Part shown: positions 46,485 through 53,389 of the stretch, piece after piece
Numbering within the stretch: position 1 is the first letter of the stretch
Layout: each line of letters opens with the position of its first letter
Assembly: GCF_001975705.1 (NCBI RefSeq)
Contig: NZ_CP015093.1
Location: 496,001 to 560,000 of the forward strand
Source: Salipiger abyssi
Lineage (GTDB): Bacteria > Pseudomonadota > Alphaproteobacteria > Rhodobacterales > Rhodobacteraceae
Reading direction: 5' to 3'
DNA length: 64,000 nucleotides
Program-made: the position numbers and the translations under genes
Notes under the pieces: generated by a model
Database searches by the model: none
Told to the model about the DNA's origin: nothing
The model's input: only the letters and a program-made list of their open reading frames with translations

Positions 46485-47747
46485 TCAGGCCGCGTTGGCG
46501 GCCTTTTTGCGGGGGGTGCCGGCATTGGTGTCGATGAAATCGAGCACCAGCGGGCGGATATTGTTGCGCCAGCTCTTGCCGGCGAAGATGCCGTAATGGC
46601 CCGCGCCCGGCTCCAGATGGCTGGCCTTCTTGCTGTCGGGCAGCCCGGTGCAGAGATCCAGCGCCGCCACGCATTGGCCCGGGGCCGAGATATCGTCCTT
46701 GGCCCCCTCGACGGTCTTCACCGCCACATCGGTGATCTTGCCGATATCCACCTGCTTGCCCGCCACCACAAAGCGGTTCTGCGCGATCTCGCCATTCTTG
46801 AAGATCCGCTCCACGGTCGACAGGTAGAACTCCGCCGTCATGTCCATCACCGCGAGATATTCGTCGTAGAAGCGGTTATGCGCGTCATGATCCGAGCCCT
46901 CGCCGCGCGTCACCCGCAGGATCTGTTCGTTGAAGGCCTTGGAGTGGCGGTCGGCATTCATCGCCACGAAGGAGCTGAGCTGCAACAGGCCCGGATAGAC
47001 CAGCCGGCCGACGCCCTTGTACTTGAAGCCCACCCGCTGGATCATCGATTCCTCGAGCTGGCCCATGGTCACGCGGTTGCCGAAATCGGTCACTTCGGTG
47101 GGCGTGGCATCGGGGTCGATCGGGCCGCCGATCAGCGTCAGCGTGCGCGGCTGCGCGTCCGGATCGAGCTCTGCCAGATAGGCGGTGGCCGCCAGCGTCA
47201 GCGGCGCCGGCTGGCAGACCGCGATCACGTTGGTCTCCGGCCCCAGCGCGCGCATGAAGTCCATCAGGTAGAGCGTGTAATCCTCGATATCGAACTTGCC
47301 GCAGCTCACCGGAATGTCGCGGGCGTTCTTCCAGTCGGTCACATAGACCTCGGCATCGGGGATGAGCGAGATCACCGTCGAGCGCAGCAGCGTGGCATAG
47401 TGCCCCGACATCGGCGCCACCAGCAGCACCTTGCGCGGTTTCTCCTCGCGGCCCTGCACGTTGAAATGAATGAGATCGCCGAAATCCTTTTCGACCACCG
47501 TCTCGATCTGCACCAGGTGGTCCTTGCCGTCGTCGCAGGTGATGCTGCGGATGCCCCAGCTCGGTTTGACCACCATGCGCTTGAAGCTGCGCTCCGTCAC
47601 CTCGCCCCACGCCGCCATCCACGCGATGCCCGGATTGGGCAACGCGGCGAGCGCAGGATAAGAGGCCATGGCCTTGGCTGTCGCGCCAAGCCACTGGTTG
47701 GTGTTGCGAAGGGATTCCATCAGGTCGTAGGTCGCCATGTAACGCAT
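46485..47747 (-). CDS. phaZ: Intracellular polyhydroxyalkanoate depolymerase PhaZ
   Basis: A 420-residue alpha/beta-hydrolase of the intracellular PhaZ type. VLLVAPMSGHYATLLRSTV near residue 115 and NVIAVCQPAPLTLAATAYLA near 180, with a cysteine in place of the usual lipase-box serine, as expected for this class. It releases 3-hydroxybutyrate units from PHB. The ATG at 47747 has GGAGA 8 bases upstream. It is divergent from phaC, the standard arrangement in this group. Confidence 0.93.
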   Translation of the reverse strand: MRYMATYDLMESLRNTNQWLGATAKAMASYPALAALPNPGIAWMAAWGEVTERSFKRMVVKPSWGIRSITCDDGKDHLVQIETVVEKDFGDLIHFNVQGREEKPRKVLLVAPMSGHYATLLRSTVISLIPDAEVYVTDWKNARDIPVSCGKFDIEDYTLYLMDFMRALGPETNVIAVCQPAPLTLAATAYLAELDPDAQPRTLTLIGGPIDPDATPTEVTDFGNRVTMGQLEESMIQRVGFKYKGVGRLVYPGLLQLSSFVAMNADRHSKAFNEQILRVTRGEGSDHDAHNRFYDEYLAVMDMTAEFYLSTVERIFKNGEIAQNRFVVAGKQVDIGKITDVAVKTVEGAKDDISAPGQCVAALDLCTGLPDSKKASHLEPGAGHYGIFAGKSWRNNIRPLVLDFIDTNAGTPRKKAANAA

Positions 47748-47912
47748 GTGCGATATCTCCTGTTTCACGGCTCGACCGGGCTCTCTTCAGCCCTGGCCTG
47801 CACCCCTCCGCTGCACCCAAGACCCACCCGATGTCAAACCAATTCGCCGCTTTGACCGCGGCACTGGCATCGTTATTCTAAGTCTGGGAGAAGATAGGGG
47901 GGATTCGCGCTC

Positions 47913-49706
47913 ATGACAACAAAAGCCGCCACCGTCAGCCCGGAACGCGAGAAACTGGAAGACAATCTCGCGAAAGTCGAGGAATTGACCCAGCGCCTGA
48001 TGGATGCGCTGGCGCATCGCAAACCGATGCCCACCGGTCTCAGCGGTCCCGAGCCCACGCTCTATGCCAAGGCCGCGCAGGCCTATTGGCAGGAATGGCT
48101 CAACAACCCCACCAAGGTGTTCGAGCAGCAGGTCGGGTTCTGGGGCAAGTCGCTGTCGCATTTCATCGAGGCGCAGAAGGCGCTGTCGGAGGGCAAGCTC
48201 GCCCCGCCTGAGGATCCCGGCCCGCGCGATCGCCGGTTCAAGAACCCGCTCTGGGACAGCCACCCCTATTTCAACTTCATCAAGCAGCAATATCTCATCA
48301 ATGCCGATGCGATCCGCGGCGCGGTGGACGAGATCGAAGAGCTCGACGACACCGAAAAGCGCCGGCTGCGCTATTTCGCGCAGCAGATCACCGACATGAT
48401 GGCGCCGACCAATTTCTTCGCCACCAACCCCGATGCGCTGCAAAAGGCGCTGGAGACCGAGGGCGCGAGCCTGGTGAAGGGCCTGGAAAACCTCGTTGCC
48501 GATCTCGAAGCCAATCACGGCGAGCTGGTGGTGCGGCTCGCGGATGAAGACGCCTTCTCCATCGGCGAGAACATCGCCACCGCCGAGGGCAAGGTGGTCT
48601 GGCGCAACCGCATGATGGAGCTGATCCAGTATTCGCCCACCACCGATCAGGTGCGCGAGACGCCGCTGCTGCTCTTCCCGCCGTGGATCAACAAGTTCTA
48701 CATTCTCGATCTGAAGCCTGAGAACAGCCTGATCCGCTGGATCGTCGATCAGGGCTACACGCTCTTTGTGGTGAGCTGGATCAATGCCGACGAGAGCTAT
48801 CGCGACGTGGGCATGGAGGATTACATCGAGGATGGTTTCCTCACCGCCATGCGGCTGGTGCGCGAGATCTGCGGCGTCGAGCGCATCAATGTGGTGGGCT
48901 ACTGCATCGCCGGCACCACGCTGGCGCTCACCCTGTCGCTGCTGAAGAAACGCGGCGACAAGCAGATAAAATCCGCCACTTTCTTTACCGCGCTCACCGA
49001 TTTCAGCGATCAGGGCGAGTTCACGCCCTTCCTCCAGAATGATTTCATCGACGCCATCGAGGAGGAGATCAAGGCGAGCGGCATCCTGAAAAGCTTCATC
49101 ATGGCGCGGACCTTCTCGTTCCTGCGCTCCAACGATCTCATCTACACGCCGGCGATCCGCTCTTACATGATGGGCGAGACCCCGCCGGCCTTCGATCTGC
49201 TCTACTGGAACGGCGATGGCGCCAACCTGCCCGGCCGCATGGCGATGCAGTATCTGCGCGGGCTCTGCCAGGACAACCAGTTCTCGGAGGGCAAGTTCGA
49301 GCTGATGGGCGAGACGCTCGACATCAACGACGTGGATGTGCCGCTGATTTCGATCACCGCCGAGACCGACCATATCGCCGCCTGGAAAGACTGCTATCGC
49401 GGCGTGCAGAAGATGGGCTCGCGCTCGAAGACCTTCATCCTGTCGGAATCCGGCCACATCGCCGGCATCGTCAATCCGCCCAGCAAAAAGAAATACGGCC
49501 ATTACCTAAACCCCGACCTCAAGCTCGATGCCGAGGCCTGGCAGAAGACGGCTGAGTATCATCAGGGCAGTTGGTGGCCGGAATGGGAAGCCTGGCTACG
49601 CAAGCGTTCGGGCAAGCTGGTGCCGGCGCGTCAGCCCGGTGATTCGGAGCATCCCGCGCTCGAGCCGGCCCCCGGAACTTACGTACGCGTAAAGGCCAAT
49701 CAGTAA
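47913..49706 (+). CDS. phaC: Class I poly-3-hydroxyalkanoate synthase PhaC
   Basis: Polymerises 3-hydroxybutyryl-CoA into PHB; 597 residues, the class I length. The catalytic cysteine is C331 in VVGYCIAGTTLAL; the charge-relay Asp and His are in ITAETDHIAAW and ILSESGHIAGIVNPP. The N-terminal helical domain (NPLWDSHPYFNFIKQQYL) is conserved. Two phasin genes follow on the same strand. Confidence 0.97.
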   Translation: MTTKAATVSPEREKLEDNLAKVEELTQRLMDALAHRKPMPTGLSGPEPTLYAKAAQAYWQEWLNNPTKVFEQQVGFWGKSLSHFIEAQKALSEGKLAPPEDPGPRDRRFKNPLWDSHPYFNFIKQQYLINADAIRGAVDEIEELDDTEKRRLRYFAQQITDMMAPTNFFATNPDALQKALETEGASLVKGLENLVADLEANHGELVVRLADEDAFSIGENIATAEGKVVWRNRMMELIQYSPTTDQVRETPLLLFPPWINKFYILDLKPENSLIRWIVDQGYTLFVVSWINADESYRDVGMEDYIEDGFLTAMRLVREICGVERINVVGYCIAGTTLALTLSLLKKRGDKQIKSATFFTALTDFSDQGEFTPFLQNDFIDAIEEEIKASGILKSFIMARTFSFLRSNDLIYTPAIRSYMMGETPPAFDLLYWNGDGANLPGRMAMQYLRGLCQDNQFSEGKFELMGETLDINDVDVPLISITAETDHIAAWKDCYRGVQKMGSRSKTFILSESGHIAGIVNPPSKKKYGHYLNPDLKLDAEAWQKTAEYHQGSWWPEWEAWLRKRSGKLVPARQPGDSEHPALEPAPGTYVRVKANQ

Positions 49707-49729
49707 AATCAACCGGTTGCACAATTGCG

Positions 49730-49740
49730 CTGCATCGCAG
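49730..49740. promoter_or_regulatory. PhaR-type box CTGC-ATC-GCAG before phaP1
   Basis: Perfect CTGC-N3-GCAG, the motif bound by the PHB-sensing repressor PhaR in Paracoccus denitrificans. It lies 24 bases behind phaC and 14 bases before the next box. Confidence 0.6.
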
Positions 49741-49753
49741 AAATTTCCCTTGA

Positions 49754-49772
49754 AATGCTGCGGTGCAGCATT
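49754..49772. promoter_or_regulatory. Extended PhaR-type box before phaP1
   Basis: AATGCTGC-GGT-GCAGCATT: 8-bp perfect arms with the CTGC-N3-GCAG core. It lies 66 bp before the phaP1 start, a good position for an operator over the promoter. Confidence 0.7.
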
Positions 49773-49837
49773 CATATTCTAGGGAGCTGATGAATTCGCG
49801 GGGTGGGCCCGCGAGGCAGACAGACAGGAATATGACA

Positions 49838-50284
49838 ATGGCCGCCAAGACCCAAGACTTCACCACCATGATGAAAGACATGATGGGCGCGTTCCCCGTG
49901 GACACCAAAGCCATGGACGAAGCCTTCAAGACCACCGCGACGCTGAACGAGAAGCTCTCCGCCGTGGCTCTGGAAGCCGCTGAAAAATCGACCGAGATCT
50001 CCGCCAAGTGGACCAAGGACACGCTGACCAAGCTGACCGACATGTCCAAGGTCAAGAAAGAGCCGGCTGACTACGCCAAGGCGATGTCCGACTTCGCGTC
50101 GGCTCAGGCAGAAGTTGCCGCCGAGAACATGGCCGCCTTCGCCGAGATCGCCAAGAAGGTCCAAATGGACACCGTGGAACTGATGATGGCCGCCGGCAAG
50201 GACTTCACCGAAGACGCCAGCGCCGCCGTCAAGAAAGCCACCGACGACATGACCTCGGCCGCCAAGAAAGCGACCGCGAAGTAA
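49838..50284 (+). CDS. phaP: Phasin PhaP1
   Basis: A 148-residue amphipathic, helical, cysteine-free protein beginning MAAKTQDFTTMMKDMMG. It holds the phasin_2-type segment EPADYAKAMSDFASAQAEV and ends with alternating alanines and lysines. Phasins coat PHB granules and limit their size. I prefer the ATG at 49838 to the one at 49832 because AGGAA lies 7 bases upstream. Between PhaR-type boxes and an sRNA-like 3' region. Confidence 0.92.
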   Translation: MAAKTQDFTTMMKDMMGAFPVDTKAMDEAFKTTATLNEKLSAVALEAAEKSTEISAKWTKDTLTKLTDMSKVKKEPADYAKAMSDFASAQAEVAAENMAAFAEIAKKVQMDTVELMMAAGKDFTEDASAAVKKATDDMTSAAKKATAK

Positions 50285-50396
50285 TCGGTTTCCGGGCCTC
50301 TCCTCCCGGGGCCCGGATCAGAAATTGCGCCCCTCTCCTCCCAATCCGGCGCAATGACGTGGGGGCGGGTTCATATTGCGAGCTCGCCCCTTTTTT
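50285..50396 (+). ncRNA. Candidate anti-Shine-Dalgarno sRNA in the phaP1 3' region
   Basis: Two consecutive hairpins both show CTCCTCCC in the loop: TCCGGGCC/GGCCCGGA arms (50291-50317, motif at 50300-50307) and ATTGCGCC/GGCGCAAT arms (50324-50355, motif at 50335-50342). A terminator follows. This is the layout of the CCUCCUCCC-motif (CcsR/cuckoo) sRNAs of Rhodobacter and of alphaproteobacterial anti-SD sRNAs such as MmgR, which acts on phasin expression in Sinorhizobium. It would arise as the 3' end of phaP1 mRNA or from its own promoter; neither is shown. Confidence 0.6.
50361..50396 (+). terminator. Rho-independent terminator behind phaP1
   Basis: GGGGCG with CGCCCC around an AT-containing loop, then six Ts. 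It closes the phaP1 transcript and the sRNA candidate. Confidence 0.75.
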
Positions 50397-50506
50397 CTTT
50401 ATTTGCAAAAGCTTGCACGGATGCGGTGCGACCCTTCGCCGGTGACGGCGGAGTCCCGCGCATTTCGTGACGCTTTTCTGAAATCGCGGCTGGCAGCCTT
50501 GCGCTG

Positions 50507-50517
50507 CTGCGCCGCAG
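50507..50517. promoter_or_regulatory. PhaR-type box CTGC-GCC-GCAG before phaP2
   Basis: Perfect CTGC-N3-GCAG in the gap before the second phasin, 68 bp from its start, the same distance as the box before phaP1. With the terminator behind phaP1 this points to a separate phaP2 promoter. Confidence 0.6.
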
Positions 50518-50584
50518 AATGCCACACTCAAGGCAGCGTAAGCCTAGGCGGGGCACCCGCCGCAATTCCGCAAGGAGAGACACA

Positions 50585-51139
50585 ATGGCACTGACGCAAG
50601 ATTTCACGAAACCTTTCAAAGATATGATGGGCAACTGGCCGATGGATTCCGATGCGATGGAGGGCGCCTGGGCGACGTCTGCGGGATTCGGCGAGAAGCT
50701 GTCGAACATCGCGTTCGGCGCGGCTGGCAAGACCACCGATATCTCGATGCAGTGGACGATGGAAACGCTCGGCCGCATGGGTGATATGACCAAGGCCAAA
50801 TCCGACCCGGCGGATTACGCCAAGGCGATGAGCGATTTCGCCACCGCCCAGATGGAAAGCGCCACCAGCCACATGACCGCACTCGGCGAGGTCGCCAAGC
50901 AGATGCAGAGCGAAACGCTCGAGCTGATGATGTCGACCGGCAAGGATCTGGCGGATGATGCCTCGGCTGCCGCCGCGACCACCGCCAAGGCAACCGAAGA
51001 GGCCGCCGAAAAGGCGACCGCCGCTGCCACCAAGCCCGCCGCAGCCGCCAAGCCCGCCGCAGCGGCTCCGGCCAAGCGCAGCACCTCGACCGCGACCACG
51101 CGCAAGACCGGCACGACCGCGTCCAGCAGCACGAGCTGA
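50585..51139 (+). CDS. Phasin PhaP2 with alanine/lysine-rich tail
   Basis: A 184-residue paralogue of the upstream phasin: both share DPADYAKAMSDFA-AQ-type segments, a methionine-rich start (FKDMMG) and similar spacing. After residue 130 it has an extra tail rich in alanine, lysine, threonine and proline (AAKPAAAAPAKRS), reminiscent of histone-H1-like tails seen in PHB-nucleoid linker proteins. AAGGAGAG lies 7 bases before the ATG at 50585. A strong terminator follows. Confidence 0.9.
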   Translation: MALTQDFTKPFKDMMGNWPMDSDAMEGAWATSAGFGEKLSNIAFGAAGKTTDISMQWTMETLGRMGDMTKAKSDPADYAKAMSDFATAQMESATSHMTALGEVAKQMQSETLELMMSTGKDLADDASAAAATTAKATEEAAEKATAAATKPAAAAKPAAAAPAKRSTSTATTRKTGTTASSSTS

Positions 51140-51162
51140 GCGCGCAGACAGCGCTGAAACGG

Positions 51163-51193
51163 AAAACGCGGCCTCCGGGGCCGCGTTTTTTTT
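51163..51193 (+). terminator. Rho-independent terminator behind phaP2
   Basis: AAAACGCGGCC, a 5-base loop, GGCCGCG and eight Ts: a textbook hairpin 23 bases past the phaP2 stop. The A run on the left also lets it work for the opposing scoB transcript. Confidence 0.92.
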
Positions 51194-51214
51194 GGTTTCA
51201 CTAAGATACCGCGA

Positions 51215-51841
51215 TCAGTTGACGATGGTCGCCTCGGTGGCGGCGCGCAGCTCGTCCTCTGTCACGCCATCGGCCAGCTCGACGATCTTCAGCCCGCCTT
51301 CCACCACATCAAGCACACCGAGATTGGTGATGATGCGGTTGACCACACCGGTGCCGGTCAGCGGCAGGGTGCAGGCCTTCAGCACCTTGCTTTCGCCGTG
51401 CTTGTTGGTGTGGTCCATCACCACCACCACGCGGCCCACGCCGGCCACCAGATCCATGGCGCCGCCCATGCCCTTGACCAGCTTGCCCGGGATCATCCAG
51501 TTCGCCAGGTCGCCGTTCTCGGCCACTTCCATGGCGCCCAGGATCGCCGCCGCGATCTTGCCGCCCCGGATCATGCCAAAGGACATGGCGCTGTCGAAAT
51601 AGGCCGTCTTGGGCAGCTCTGTGATGGTCTGCTTGCCGGCATTGATCAGGTCGGGATCCTCCTCGCCCTCATAGGGAAAGGGGCCCATGCCCAGCATGCC
51701 GTTTTCCGATTGCAGCGTGATCTCCTTGTCGCCCACATAGTTGGCGACCAGCGTCGGGATACCGATGCCGAGATTCACATACATGCCGTCTTCGAGTTCC
51801 TCGGCCGCCCGTGCGGCCATCTGATTGCGATCCCAGGGCAT
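51215..51841 (-). CDS. scoB: 3-oxoacid CoA-transferase subunit B
   Basis: Beta subunit, 208 residues. NLGIGIPTLVANYV near 22, the catalytic glutamate in SENGMLGMGPFPY near 50, and the glycine-rich GAMEVAENGDLANWMIPGKLVKGMGGAMDLV. With subunit A it moves CoA from succinyl-CoA to acetoacetate, feeding ketone bodies from PHB breakdown into central metabolism. It faces the phasin genes tail-to-tail and overlaps scoA by one base (TAATG). Confidence 0.95.
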   Translation of the reverse strand: MPWDRNQMAARAAEELEDGMYVNLGIGIPTLVANYVGDKEITLQSENGMLGMGPFPYEGEEDPDLINAGKQTITELPKTAYFDSAMSFGMIRGGKIAAAILGAMEVAENGDLANWMIPGKLVKGMGGAMDLVAGVGRVVVVMDHTNKHGESKVLKACTLPLTGTGVVNRIITNLGVLDVVEGGLKIVELADGVTEDELRAATEATIVN

Positions 51842-52545
51842 TACGCCTCCTCCCGGCTGCGCGTGGTGACTTTCTCGATCCGCTTCTCATGCTCGCCTTT
51901 GATGATGCGGTGCACAAAGATGCCCGGCAGGTGAATGTGATCGGGATCCAGCTCTCCGGGCTCGACGATCTCCTCGACCTCCATCACGCAGATCTTGCCG
52001 CACATCGCCGCCGGCGGGTTGAAGTTGCGCGCGGTCTTGCGGAAGACGCAGTTGCCCGTGGTGTCGGCCTTCCACGCCTTGACGATGGAGAGATCGGCAA
52101 AGATCCCCTCTTCGAGGATGTAATCCTCGCCGCCGAACTGCTTGACCTCCTTGCCCTCGGCGATCTGGGTGCCGACGCCGGTCTTGGTGTAAAAGCCCGG
52201 GATGCCACAGCCCGCGGCGCGCATGCGCTCGGCCAGCGTGCCCTGCGGGTTGAACTCCAGCTCCAGCTCGCCGCTCAGATACTGGCGCATGAACTCGGCA
52301 TTCTCGCCCACATAGGAGGACATCATCTTCTTGATCTGCTTGGTATCGAGCAGCTTGCCGAGGCCGAACCCGTCGACACCGCAATTGTTCGAGGCGATGG
52401 TCAGATCCTTGACGCCGCTCTCGACAACGGCGTCGATCAGCAATTCGGGAATGCCGCAGAGGCCGAAGCCGCCGGCAGCGATCAGCATCCCGTCCTCGAG
52501 CAGGCCGTCCAGCGCTTCTGCTGCCGAGCCATAGACCTTCTTCAT
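51841..52545 (-). CDS. scoA: 3-oxoacid CoA-transferase subunit A
   Basis: Alpha subunit, 234 residues from [14 protein letters not shown] at 52545. [18 protein letters not shown] near 24 is the CoA-binding G-G-F-G motif; [13 protein letters not shown] near 52 and [13 protein letters not shown] near 116 are conserved. It is the first gene of the pair and supplies the other half of the transferase. An upstream in-frame extension is not family-like. Confidence 0.95.
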   Translation of the reverse strand: MKKVYGSAAEALDGLLEDGMLIAAGGFGLCGIPELLIDAVVESGVKDLTIASNNCGVDGFGLGKLLDTKQIKKMMSSYVGENAEFMRQYLSGELELEFNPQGTLAERMRAAGCGIPGFYTKTGVGTQIAEGKEVKQFGGEDYILEEGIFADLSIVKAWKADTTGNCVFRKTARNFNPPAAMCGKICVMEVEEIVEPGELDPDHIHLPGIFVHRIIKGEHEKRIEKVTTRSREEA

Positions 52546-52658
52546 GGAAATCTCCCCTCCTGAAGCTATCGGGCATTTTGTGCCGTGCGACAGGTCCAGA
52601 GTCAACGAAGGCGGCGCCATTGCGACACCGCCTTTACGTCCCGATCACTACGGTCGCC

Positions 52659-53213
52659 TCAGATCACCCGCACCTGCGTGCCGATGGGGCAAAGTGCGTA
52701 AAGTTCAGCGATTTTTTCATTGTAGAGCCCGATGCATCCGTCCGAGCTGCGACGCCCGATCTTGCGGGTGTCATGGGTGCCATGGATGATGTAGGCGGGC
52801 CAGCCCAGATACATCGCATGGGTGCCCAGCGGGTTGTCCGGCCCGGGCGGGATCGGCTTCCAGTCGGGGAAGCGTTCGAGCTGCGACGCCGTTGGCGTCC
52901 AGGACGGGCCGACCACCTTGCGCACGATTTCCGTATAGCCGCGTTTGGTCAGCTCGTCGGTCTTGGGAACGGAGGTCGGATAGACGCGATAGTCGCGCCC
53001 GTCTCCGGACCAGAAATGCAGCGCGCGCGAATTGGTGTCGGCAACGATGCTGGCGACACCCAGCGTCTCGAAATGGTCACGCCAATCCTGCATGGTGAAG
53101 CTGGAAATGTTGTGGCGTATGAGCGGCTTTGCCTGGGCCGGAAGCGCCGGGGCCAAAACCATGGCACCTGCCGCACCAAGCAGCGTGCGGCGTGAGTATG
53201 TTCGAGCGGACAT
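52659..53213 (-). CDS. L,D-transpeptidase (YkuD family), probable Tat export
   Basis: A 184-residue exported protein. The N-terminus has a twin-arginine-like SRRTLLGAAGAM and a hydrophobic stretch ending in PALPAQA, a likely cleavage site. The catalytic YkuD motif is intact: His144 in HGTHD and Cys160 in SSDGCIGLY. It forms 3-3 cross-links or attaches proteins to peptidoglycan in the periplasm. It lies behind topA on the same strand but separated by 176 bp and a hairpin. Confidence 0.93.
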   Translation of the reverse strand: MSARTYSRRTLLGAAGAMVLAPALPAQAKPLIRHNISSFTMQDWRDHFETLGVASIVADTNSRALHFWSGDGRDYRVYPTSVPKTDELTKRGYTEIVRKVVGPSWTPTASQLERFPDWKPIPPGPDNPLGTHAMYLGWPAYIIHGTHDTRKIGRRSSDGCIGLYNEKIAELYALCPIGTQVRVI

Positions 53214-53322
53214 CACTTTGCCCTTCTTGATTATCATCTGAGAGTACTGCCCATCACTTGGGGCAGATACATAGCATTTTCCAAACACATTATCTTGCAA
53301 AATGTTCCATACCACATGTCAC

Positions 53323-53357
53323 AAGCCGCCCGGGCGTAGTGGCGCCGGGCGGCTTTT
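53323..53357 (-). terminator. Probable terminator behind topA
   Basis: Perfect 11-bp arms AAGCCGCCCGG/CCGGGCGGCTT, 33 bases past the topA stop. On the minus strand the tail is only TTGTGACATG, so termination there is uncertain; the plus-strand tail is TTTTAG. Confidence 0.5.
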
Positions 53358-53389
53358 AGAGGGCGGTCGACGGGCGCTGGCGCGCCAGA

